From Spirogloea muscicola (taxonomy: Eukaryota > Streptophyta > Zygnematophyceae > Spirogloeales > Spirogloeaceae), in the NCBI GenBank assembly GCA_009602725.1, contig WELB01000039.1, forward strand, positions 304,722 to 368,721: 64,000 bases of DNA, in the 5' to 3' direction. Shown piece after piece: positions 11,029 through 22,490 of this stretch. Every line of letters starts with the position of its first letter. Within the stretch, counting starts at the first letter, position 1. Position numbers and translations under genes: made by a program. The notes below the pieces were generated by a model, which saw only the letters and a list, made by a program, of their open reading frames with translations, searched no databases and had not been told where the DNA came from.

Positions 11029-14000
11029 GTTGAGGAGATGCATGAGCTTGGGGCCGGCACCAAGCTCGAGGTGAATGACCTCCCTGCGGCTTGCATCATT
11101 ACATCATCTCGGTGTCTCTTTCCACACAGTACACTCAACGTGGTACATTTAAGCCACCCGTCAGCAGCATCAGCCACCTGAGGGCTTGCAACACCTACAA
11201 GGACCAATTGAGTGCAGATATAGTCCAGGAGGAGCTGGAGATTGTATAGTGAGACTTTAACTGCGCAGGGGACTAGTTCCAGTGCAATGTGAGGTGCTGA
11301 CAATCTCTTTGAGTGAGGCTTCTGCAGATAAAAGCGGTTGGCTCCATCAATGGTGCACGGCCATATGTGGAGCTGAAACTGTCAGGCGGTGATCTGGTCC
11401 ATGCCCCGGTGGTCGCTCACTGGGGGGCCCTCCGTCCAGGCAAAGAGTGAGTTCTTGCTCAACCTCGAAATAGTAACTGCCTGTTTGCAGCTTCTGAGAG
11501 TCCCTTTGTGCACTCTGGACTTTTAGCTGCCGCTTGTTATAACCTCGCATTTTGGCCCGCTAAAGGCATTGTGTTTAGGTCTTTACTGGCTTCCCCTTTG
11601 CTCTCGATACTTCCTTGTCGTCATTCTCACCCGTATGACTGACCTCTACAGCGGCTGGGTGCTACCTCCGGACCAGCCAGAAGGCACGCGCAACTACAAG
11701 AATCGGGCTTTGCAGTCTCCTTTTGTTGAGGTACTCAAGATGATGTTCATGGAGGTTCTTGGCATGGAGGAGTTTCTCTTTAAGCGATTGTTGTCTTGGT
11801 TTAGCTGACTGGGGTAATATACGTGGATTTGTAGTCCAAATATATCAGTAGTACTAATTCAGATTGATGATTCGCAGATTGATGGTGTTGCCGTGCTCAA
11901 GATTGAGCTCAAGGACCTGCTATTCCAGGCCATTGAGTTTACTGTTAAGGATGAGGGCACCAACTCCTGGTGGGACTTTAGTCTCCCCACCTTTATAAGC
12001 TTGTCGTTTGCCATGGGGCCCCCCTTCTTCTTTAGCAGGATGTAAAAGGGGAACACTCCGATGGGCTTGAGATGCGACAATGAGACCATCACCACCCTGC
12101 AGGTACAAAAACAACAACAAGAATTTCCACGTGGACTTGCCAAAGCCCACTGGAGAGATACCTCTTGAGGACATTGTGATTCCAGAGGATCTTGTAGGCA
12201 TTGAGTCCTACTTGCGGTGGGAGCGCAGTGGCAAGCAGACATATTCACCAGAGCAGGAGAAGGTTGGTAGACACATCTGCTTGTTGAGACTATGCCTCTC
12301 AGGTGCCAAGGAGTTGTGAGAGTTGTTGTGTCCTGGTGTGAGGTGGAAATATGTAGAGTAGAGGTGAGCTTCACTGAGGAGAGGAGCAGCCTAGTGGCAT
12401 GGCTGGGGGGTTGATGTGCTCAAGGTGGTCATTGGTCTGAGCATCAAACTTGGCTTTAACAGGATGAGAAGCTGCCTGAATGCAGGCAGCATGCATGACA
12501 AATGCTACTTTGAAGAATGCAGCTAAATGCGTTGGGCTTTTGTGTATACATGTGACCAAGTTCCTCCTGTGAATCCTTGAACACTTGCACAGTTGGAAGT
12601 ATAGGTTATTTGAGGGTGCTGCGTGTGCTCCTGGTGAATGTTGTCTGCATTTGCTCATGCAGTCTGAGTACGAGGAGGCAAGGAAATCTTTGAGGAAGGA
12701 AGTCCAGGCTGGAACCTCTGTGGAGGACCTGCGGAGGCGCCTGCAAGAAGGCGAGTCAAACGGGTCTGCTAAGAGTGAGATCGCTGTGGCGGAGCCGCCA
12801 GCGCCTGAGATACCGGATGAGCTTGTTGCAATACAATCATACATTCGCTGGGAGAGAGATGGAAAGCAGAACTACTCGCCCGAGCAAGAGCAGGTATCTG
12901 ACAACTCCTCTTCTTGTTGCGCTGATGCTGGAGTTTTTGCGCCGATTCAGCAATTGCAGGGATACCTGTGCAGTCACACTCATCATGCGGCTGTTCCTGT
13001 GGTATATATTGCAGCGGAACTTTGCTGAAGCCCGCAAAGATCTCCAGAAGGAGGTCCTATCTGGAGCTACAGTTGACGACATCAGGCAGCGGTTTACAGG
13101 CGGGAAGAAGGAGGTTGCAGCACCTCCTCCTCCGCAGGTGAAGCCAGCCCCATCGACGACGACCATAACCAGGAAGAAGCGTGACGCCATGGAGCTCATC
13201 AACCGTTTCGGGCCCGCTGCCACGGAGGGTATGGAGCCTCCTCCTCCGCCAGAACCAACACCACTGGAGCTGGGAGCTCAGGTCATGGAAGGCAATGATG
13301 ACAACAAGGTGGTTCACAAGAAAGTGTACAAGATTGGGGACGAGCAGCTTTTGGTAATGGGCACGTAAGCCTTTATTGAAGTTCCATGTGATTACTAGCA
13401 AGTTGTGAGATACCGACGATCACGCAAGGCTGCAATGTGAACTTTGTTTCAAATACGTTAAGGCTTGGGTGTGACAGGTGTTGGTGACCAATCCAGGGGG
13501 TGAGCTTAAGCTGAGGGTTGCCACTGGGATGAAGGGGTCGCTTGCATTTGTGTGGGGCATGGTCAAGGGCAAAGGAAATGAATGGTTGGTAAGTAGCATC
13601 GGATCCTTCACTTAGGTGGTGTTCAACAAGTTTTGGAAGAAGCCCCTTGTGTTGAAAAGACATCATCACGTACTCTTGGCACGTGCTTTGACATCTCAAT
13701 GGTCTGCAATGACTGATGAATGTGTGCCTGCAATCCTGCCTACAGACTCCGGGAGAAAGCCCGTTCAAGAAGGGGTTTGCTGGTGAAGACACCTTGCAGG
13801 TGCCTTGGTGCTTTCCAACCTGAGATCTCAGTTTAGGGCAAGTCAGGGACTGTGTGTAATGTAAGAAACACTACAGATTGAGTACATGTGCTAACTGGCT
13901 GCTTCAATGGTAGCTTGAATGGCCAGTCCAATATGAATTGAGATGCATCTGACAAGCGCCATCTGTTTGCAGTCTGTGGAAGTTGACCTTGCGAAGGCGT

Positions 14001-16507
14001 CCAAGGACATCAAGGGAATTTCTTTCCTAGTCAAGGAGGGAGACAACAACTACATCAAGGATCTTGGTGCAGATTTCTATGCCCCCATCAGGATCCCCAA
14101 GCCAGATCCAAACAAGGTACGGCAAACCAATCCCCTTAACATGTTCAAGTAAGTTTTCTTGTCAGGATCAGATATTGTTGGAGCATGCCAAGTCAGATTC
14201 ATTCTTGATAGTTACTTACATACTTGCAGGTAATCATGTCTAAGGTGAATGTGCTCTCTGTTGAAGGTCTTTGATGATTTCTGTCACACGTTATTGCAGG
14301 CTGCGGCTGGTGGGGATGGGAAGGGTACAGCTCAATGGCTGCTTGACCAGATTGCTGACCAGGAAACTGAGGCACAACGGTCTTTGATGCATCGGTATGA
14401 CCAGCAAGCAAGATGGCATATCATGCACTCCTCTTCCTGATTTCAATATCTAAGTTCACAATGAAGCAAGTAGACAGTCAAAGCTACTGTAGATTGGTCA
14501 CTCTCAATGCTCGCTTCTTTCTTCTTCAGTTCTCTGTGGTTGTGGTGTACTGGCTAATGTATCGGAAACGATGACCAGACTGACCATGCCCAGTGGCAAA
14601 TGTTTGCCATGAGTGCAGTTTCAACATTGGGGCAGGTTTTGCAGAACAAGCCAAAGGGGGTGGTGAGCTGGAGCTTGCAGCTCTACTTGTTTGGTTCCGA
14701 TACATGGCCACTCGTCAGCTTATCTGGAACAAGAATTACAATGTGAAGCCACGGTGAGAGTCAGAGCAGTATGAGCAAGTCTTTCTGGCATTCACAGCAC
14801 ACTTGTCACGCTTGCAGATGCGCCACATATGACTTCTTTGTCTACTCGCTTTGTGGATGTGCAGAGAAATCAGTGCTGCGCAGGACAGACTGAATGACGT
14901 ACTCAGGCGAACCTTCCAGGATAAGCCTCAAGTGAGAGAGCTAGTGCGGATGGTCATGGCAACAGTTGGGCGTGGAGCTGAGGGTGATGTTGGACAGCGA
15001 ATCCGTGATGAGATCCTTGTGATTCAGGTGAGCAAGTTGCTCGTGAGCACTGTCAAATCTGTGTCCACGTTGACCTGTGGCATTTCCACGACTTGGGCCT
15101 TTCAAATAATGTGGGCCAGATGGAGGAAATTACGGGTTTGTCCAAGGTTATTATGTGCTGACATGAATGCCCTGTACGTGTTTGGTAGAGACACAATGAC
15201 TGCAAAGGTGGAATGATGGAGGAGTGGCATCAGAAGCTTCACAACAACACTAGTCCAGATGACGTTGTCATCTGCCAGGTCGGCTCCAGTCTCTGCGAGC
15301 ATACTATGTCATCAGCTGTCACAATACTAAACATTTATTGCTCTGACAACCTGGTGCTGGACCTGCTCAGGCACAGTAGCAGCTGCATTGTCTACGTTAA
15401 GCTTACATTCTCCATTGTGCACCTTCTGCAGGCACTGATAGACCACCTTCAGGCTGACCTGGACATGGATGTGTACTGGGCTACGCTTCAAGCAAGCGGC
15501 GTCACAAAGGAGCGGCTTGCAAGTTATGATCGGCCCATCGTTTCCGAACCAAAATTGAGGATGGACCAGAAGGACGGTCTCATTCGTGATCTCAAAGCCT
15601 ACATGAAGTCCCTCAAGGTAAGTTCTTGCCGTAGTTGGCGTGGCAGCTGCATGCACCCTTGCCTGCCTGTGGGATGCGGAGCACCTGTGTATCTACAGGC
15701 TGCCGGTTCACCCTGCATCGTATTTGTGTTGCATGCCAGGCTGTGCACTCTGGGGCAGATCTGGAATCTGCCATTGCTATTTGCATGGGGTACAAGCAAG
15801 ATGTTCCAGAGGTACAATCTCCTGCACATAGCTACCCAGTGATATTTACTTGTGCTGCATATGCGGCTCTTCAAGCTGCACAAGCCATGTGCGAGGCTGA
15901 TTTGAGCATTCTCCTGTACTTCGGTCTCACTGGTTCAGTGTTATATGTTATGATATAAGTTGATCTTGACGAGGTGGTCATCATGGCCTGACAGAAGTGC
16001 TCACGCCATTTGTAGCCAATTAACATGCATTGCCGGATGGCTGCAGGACTTCATGAAAGGCTTTGAAATCCATCCCATCAGTGGCCTTTCCAATGACTTG
16101 CCTGTATGTTGCCTATATACCAGTACATTGCAAGCAATACGGAAAGCATGTCAGACCAGGCAGTCAATATGCTCCATACAGGTTCATGTACCTCTGTCAA
16201 GATGCCTTCCTTGCAGCAGCTGATCTGCTTTGCTGTGCTGTTGCAGCATATGTTGCAATTTGTCCTTGAGCATGTGGAAGACCGTGAAACCATCCCACTC
16301 ATTGAGGTGACTTGAATTGTGTTACTGCATCTACCTTCCTCTGCAAGCATACTTGTGTAGCATTCTACATATAGGGATGCAAAGATTCTGATTGTCCTGA
16401 ATGACTGGCTATGATAGCCTAACATAGTGCTTCCTGTCCTGCAGGGACTGGTTGAGGCTCGCGCAGAGCTGCGACCAACCCTGCTGAAACCACATGATAG
16501 ACTGAAA
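11029..16507 (+). CDS. Alpha-glucan water dikinase (GWD1/R1-type), 3' part missing
   Basis: Plastid enzyme that phosphorylates starch to start its breakdown. Nineteen exons read: 11029-11070, 11328-11446, 11652-11730, 11878-11981, 12103-12262, 12663-12893, 13015-13353, 13478-13588, 13746-13799, 13973-14116, 14300-14394, 14619-14753, 14865-15027, 15189-15278, 15432-15617, 15740-15811, 16047-16103, 16247-16306, 16445-~16507. Family signatures: VAHWGALRPGKE and GWVLPPDQPEGTRNYKNRA (N-terminal CBM45-type region), two copies of a YxRWERxGKQxYSPEQE motif, MATRQLIWNKNYNVKPR, GGMMEEWHQKLHNNTSPDDV and LQFVLEHVEDRETIPLIEG. Similarity stops at PHDRLK. The phosphohistidine and ATP-binding domains are absent, and the following bases read into unrelated sequence, so the gene is truncated or the contig is misjoined. 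The junction 11981/12103 needs a non-GT donor to keep frame. The N-terminus is also not found. Confidence 0.92.
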
Positions 16508-16614
16508 GCAGCAGCAGGCTGCACAGGATGGCGGCCACCGTGGCTGGTGCAGCCGCTGCCAAGGCCGACGTTGCACCAGTACCTGGACGGCACCGACAGC
16601 AGAACGAGTAACTG

Positions 16615-17681
<1,067 letters not shown>

Positions 17682-17984
17682 CCCCCCCTCCCCTTGCTCT
17701 GGTTACTCTGATTTGCACTTCTAGAGGTAGTTGAGCGCCTCTGCCGTCTTGGAGACTAGAATTCTGCTTTCTGCTACACGGTCGCAATGCAGAACACCTC
17801 TGTTATGCCCATCCTCCAGAGGGCCGACGGACCCCATACGCGCCGTGTCGACCTGGTGGCGTCCACGCCAGGCAGCGGCGCGCGCATCATCGCCGCCGTG
17901 GTCACCACCGATGTGGTCGACCGCTCCAACACGGGGCTCTCTGCCTCGCCGGCTGGCCACGCTGCCACGAAGGCCGCTCGCAGC
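17682..17984. other. GC-rich stretch of unclear coding status
   Basis: Open on both strands for about 90 codons, but neither translation shows a family I recognise. It could be another exon of the FAS1-like gene or flanking DNA of the adjacent retroelement. Confidence 0.25.
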
Positions 17985-20745
17985 AAGGCTGTCGTGCCAC
18001 AGGGCGTCGACTGCCATATAACGTCGAGAAGTCAGATTAGTACAGAAGCAGGCAACCAAATCAGTCTCGCTTGGTGGGCACTTAATGAATTGAGGTGAAA
18101 GAAGGTCTGCGAGGACTTCAGGAGCTACTTTGATATCGAATAGAAACAACACACAGAAAATAACAGAATAGGAGTAACCAACAGATGACGTGGTTGGCAA
18201 TTGAGAACTTGGAATGGAAATGAACAATTTACCCCCCCCCCCCCAACTGTAAGTCCTGGAACAGGCGAAGGAGTTGGGTTTGAACCCAGACAAGTTTTGC
18301 AAAACCAGTCATCTGGAGGTATGCTTGTGAGTGGTGGTGTTAAACAATGGATATGCCACCCTCGATTACATGTAGAGCATATTAACATAGCTGCAGCTTG
18401 GTCTTTCCGAGTGCAGACTTCACATGATAAGTGTACAGATACCCACTGCTGTGTACAATCGATAGTGGGATCAATGTTAGTTAGATGACAAGGAAAAACA
18501 TTCTGGATGTGATCAGAAATTTCCCTGCCACAAGACCCTTGAAGACGAACAACACCGGAGGAATTGTTGCCAACGACCTTATGTATGAATGGATCTGCAG
18601 TAACCTCCAAGCCATGTTTAGACTTCATCAACTTCAGTGAGTGGTCGGCCATCAATGTAGTTCCCAAGCCCTTCTCTGCAGAGATTGACGCACAGCGTTG
18701 CACCCCTGCCGACTTCTGCACCGGAGGTTTGTCAGAACCCATCATGCGTTGACCTGTCTCTGGAGTTAAAACCGATGTTCTCAATATTCTGGATTTGCCT
18801 AATGCATGTGACACACCTGCAACCATGCCACTGTATGCTGGAATGTCAGCAGACTGCTTTCCTTGAAGTAGTGGTAAGAAGACCTTGGTTGCATCAGACA
18901 TTCGCCTGGGAGGCCGATACCAAGCTTGTTCGGCATAATAGTCAATACCAAAGCCTATCGCTGCTAGAAATTCTGTTCCCAGTGATATATCATAACTGTC
19001 AGCCTTGGTGATCATGCAACAAGCGGAGACTGTGGTTGTCAACATGGGGTTTTCTCTATTCAGGATAATATGCAAGGGCTTCTTGGTGATGCCAACAATG
19101 CTGTCGGTGCCTCCTGTGGCAGTCTTGATCTTCACATGGGCGCGAACAACATCATCCTTCACAAGCTTCAGAGACTTAGCAAAACGTCCACCTATTAGTA
19201 TAGGCTGAGCGCCGGTGTCCATGACGACCAGAGTGGGCTTCGTCGTGACTGAACCTGTTGTCACCTGGACGATACCACTAGCATTGTCCACCATAGCCAC
19301 AGAAGGCAGTGGCTTGCTGGGCTCGGCAATAGCTGCAGGCAATGCTGCAACAACTGAGACACAATTAACCGCATAATCCTCTGTCTCATCTGTGTATTGA
19401 TGTCTGTTGGGAATGAAATCCTCGTCTTCCTCGTCTTCCTGCATGTGTAGGGCTGGAACCGCAGCCGATATTATCGTACTCTCTTGATGCTTCTGCATAA
19501 CAGCAATCTGCTTGGTCAGCTCAGCGATCTGTCTAGCCATCTGGTCAAATCTAGTATCCTGAGATTCGACGGGCCCACTGGTTGATGGTAAGTTATTCCC
19601 CCCAGCTACCTTACGTCTCAAAGGCATAGGCATTTTCTCAGGGTACTTATGCCAACACTGCTGTTCAACATGACCTGACTTTGAACAATATGCACACATG
19701 GCACCAGTAGTCTGATGCAAGGACGTGCAATCCCTCTTGAGATGGCCTTTCTTCCCACACCCATGACACTCTGGGACTGGGTGAGTATGGCCAAAAGATC
19801 TCTCAACATACTGGACATTAGAAGGCAAAGCAGCATGAGCCGTCTTCATACCGTCTGATTGGTTGCCGTCCTTGATAGCCTGCTTCGGTCCTTGGTGACC
19901 TGCAGAGCGCTCAACAACAGTACGGAGGGTGAAATCTTCTTTCTCTTTGTCCACCAAGACTTGATGAACATCCTCAAGATCGTAGTCTTCTTTATTAGAC
20001 TGTTGTCTTCATCATGAGGAGATTGCATATTTGATGGAAAGAATCCCCCGCCATTTCATGCAGGAATTGGACAGCTAGCTCCTTCTGACTAATATCAGTC
20101 TTGGACTGCTTAAACAACTTGCGAAATCTAAGATAGCATACCGTGACTGCCTTATCCTGTTTACGATGAAATTTCTTCAACTCTTGCTTATACAGTGTGG
20201 TATTGACGGGAAATTGCTGAGCAAGACGTCTGAACATCCCATCGACAGGGTCATCTAGCAGTTGCGGACCTAATGCTCTCTCAGTAGGAGTTGCATCAGC
20301 ACGCATAGGCTTAGTCTGTGCTAGAATGGAATCTTTCAACTCTCTGTAAACATCGCCCGCTTCCTTACACAGATATGGACTCAGCAAGGTTATAGCAGCT
20401 TTTCTGCTGATAGTGCATCCCTGCATTTCCAGTCTACAAAATATTGCACCGCAATTGCTCCTAACCTCAGCCAAAGAGGCGCCTCCGGGAGTACCATGAT
20501 ACTGTGGCTTCGGTGGCTGCTCTCCTTGCGACATGTTGACAGTTAATCTAGTCAGAGGATGCCCAACCTCGGGAGGCTCTGCGACACGCTTAGTGACCAC
20601 AGGAACAATAGCCGATGGATCAGTAGCTACCACAAGAGCAATATCTGAAGATTCACCAGCAGGGTCTATCACACGTCCAGATCTCAAGTCCATACACCAA
20701 GCACAAATGTAACTTGTCCACAAGCGAGAACTCGCTCGGTCCGGT
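17985..20745 (-). mobile_element. Fossil Ty3/gypsy-like LTR element A (gag, protease, PHD finger)
   Basis: Minus-strand element read from about 20723 down to 17985. Parts: a Gag-like N-terminal region (20723-19995), two CCHC zinc knuckles (CHGCGKKGHLKRDC and CAYCSKSGHVEQQC), an aspartic-protease motif (VMDTGAQ), then a 3' region with a PHD-type zinc finger (CEVC, CSTC, HIHC, CKTC). A poly-purine tract of about 13 G follows (18233-18245 on the plus strand as C), then an LTR-like end finishing near 17985. No reverse transcriptase, RNase H or integrase was recognised, so it is a broken, non-autonomous copy with a few breaks. The long open frames suggest moderate age. A telomere-repeat array lies directly upstream of its 5' end. 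Confidence 0.85.
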
Positions 20746-20759
20746 AAATGAGAAGAAGG

Positions 20760-20815
20760 TTTAGGGGTTAAGGGTTTAGGGTTTAGGGTTTAGGGTTTAG
20801 GGATTAGGGTTTAGG
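20760..20815 (+). repeat. Interstitial telomere repeat, (TTTAGGG)~8
   Basis: About eight units of TTTAGGG with small variants (one TTAAGGG, one ATTAGGG). This is the Arabidopsis-type telomere motif common in green plants and many green algae. The array lies between retroelement A and the HIRAN inverted repeat, with unique sequence on both sides, so it is internal and not a chromosome end in this assembly. Confidence 0.95.
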
Positions 20816-21050
20816 CGTGTGGACAAGACACGTGCAGAACCTTGTACTACTTGGCGCTTCTTGACGTACCCGTCTGCACGGCAAGGCAGGCTTCCATATC
20901 AAAGTGCAAGTCCTAGGACGGCTGTTCTCACCAATGCTGGCTGGCTGAAGTCACCCTGGCTGGTTGTTGTTGACATTACTAATGTTAGTAGGGCACGATT
21001 GAGTTGGCTCTTCCTGCCACCTTTGCTCCCGCTTGAGTCATGACTCTGGA

Positions 21051-22087
21051 GTGTCTTCGTGTGCGTGCCGCTCCTGTTGGAAGGACTGTAAGCCAGTGGT
21101 ATCATATGCCTGATTTTTGGCCTCACAGATAAGCGGCAGAGCTGCGGAGGTGAGCTTGTCGACCACCTCGTCTGCTGCCGCGGCCTTGCAGTGTACGTAC
21201 ACTTGGCACGGCATCTTGTACTTGTTCGTGACACCAGAGGTCACGAGTCCTTCAACTTTGACCTCGCCTTTGTCAATCAGTGGCGCAAGGTGGAGTGCCT
21301 TGTGCCTTTCGAGGTGACCGACGCGCTCCCCTCTGACGTTGTCCACGCGGATGGCGTTGGCGTCGTGCGGGTTGTGCTGCTCGCGGATGAGCTGCACCAT
21401 CTAGTCGCGATTGACAGTACTGCAAGCCGACTATGGTGACAGTTACGTAGCCCGCGCACACCTCCTCGCCGCCGTCGTTATCGTCATCCTCCATGAAGCG
21501 TACTACGCCGGAGAGCCGGCGATGTCCGCAGCGACGAGCCGCGACGACGGGCTGGGCAGCAGACGGCAGCAGCAGAGCTGTGGCGGCGGCTGCGGCAGCA
21601 GGCAAGCAGGGTTCTCCGGCGTAGTACGCTTCATGGAGGATGACGATGGCGACGGCGGCGAGGAGGTGTGCGCGGGCTACGTGACTGTCACCATAGTCGG
21701 CTTGCAGTACTGTGCTGGGACTGTGAATCACGACGAGATGGTGCAGCTCATCCGCGAGCAGCACAACCCGCATGACGCCAATGCCATCCGCGTGGACAAC
21801 GTCGGAGGGGAGCGCGTCGGTCACCTCGAAAGGCACAAGGCACTCCACCTTGCGCCACTGATTGACAAAGGCGAGGTCAAAATTGAAGGACTCGTGACCT
21901 CTGGTGTCACGAACAAGTACAAGATGCCGTGCCAAGTGTACGTACACTGCAAGGCCGCGGCAGCAGACGAGGTGGTCGACAAGCTCACCTCCGCAGGTCT
22001 GCCGCTTATCTGTGAGGCCAAAAATCAGGCATATGATACCACTGGCTCACAGTCCTTCCAACAGGAGCGGCACGCACATGAAGACAC
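21051..22087. repeat. Long inverted repeat with HIRAN-coding arms
   Basis: The left arm (21051-21517) and right arm (21610-22087) are near-identical reverse complements, about 470 bases each, around a spacer of about 92 bases. Both arms carry the same HIRAN-domain coding sequence, on opposite strands. A transcript across the locus would fold into a long hairpin. The outer end of the right arm abuts the LTR end of retroelement B at 22088. Confidence 0.9.
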
Positions 22088-22175
22088 TTGTCATGCGAGT
22101 AGGCGTCGGTGCGAAATGACGTCGATAGGTCTAGACGCAACAAACCTTGGCCAGCTGACAGGAAGAACTGTCTGA
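21633..22175 (+). pseudogene. HIRAN-domain fragment (right arm), probably from an HLTF/RAD5-type gene
   Basis: Reads VTVTIVGLQYC, GEMVQLIRE-like HDEMVQLIREQHNPHDANAI, RVDNVGGERVGHLERHKALH, LIDKGEVKIEGLVTSG and YKMPCQVYVHC. This matches the HIRAN domain that binds 3'-OH DNA ends in HLTF/Rad5-family SNF2 proteins. An acidic stretch (MEDDDGDGGEEV) precedes it. No helicase or RING domain follows, so this is an isolated domain, not a whole gene. The frame continues past the repeat arm into the adjacent LTR and stops at 22175. A second copy lies in reverse on the left arm (about 21517-21051). Confidence 0.75.
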
Positions 22176-22289
22176 TAAAGGTCAACAGTTGTTGTCAGTT
22201 GCCAAAGATCACAACAGATAAACAACTCAAAACCATGTGAAATTTGACTATGTAGTATCCCCCCCCAACTGTCAGTCCTGGTTCAGGTT

Positions 22290-22490
22290 GAGCAGTTGGG
22301 TGATTAGCTGAGCAAGTTGTACAAAACCAATCATGCTCTGGTATTGATTCAAGTGGAGGTACAAGGCAATGAGTATGCCAACCTCAATTGCAGTGAGAGC
22401 ACAAGAGCATTACACCTGCCTGATCTGTGCACTCACAAACTTCACAAGATAACTGCTTAGATACCCACTGGTCAGTGGGATCAATAGTAG
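22290..22490 (-). other. PHD-finger segment at the 3' end of element B
   Basis: Cys/His spacing CEVC, CSHC, HTHC, CTTC fits a PHD finger. The same module lies at the matching place in element A (about 18440-18270). PHD fingers usually read histone H3 tails. Here it stands where chromoviruses carry a chromodomain. Confidence 0.7.

Noticed and set aside
17721-18020. Possible extra FAS1 or secreted-protein exon on either strand
   Set aside because: No conserved motif could be placed and the strand is ambiguous; left as unclear sequence.
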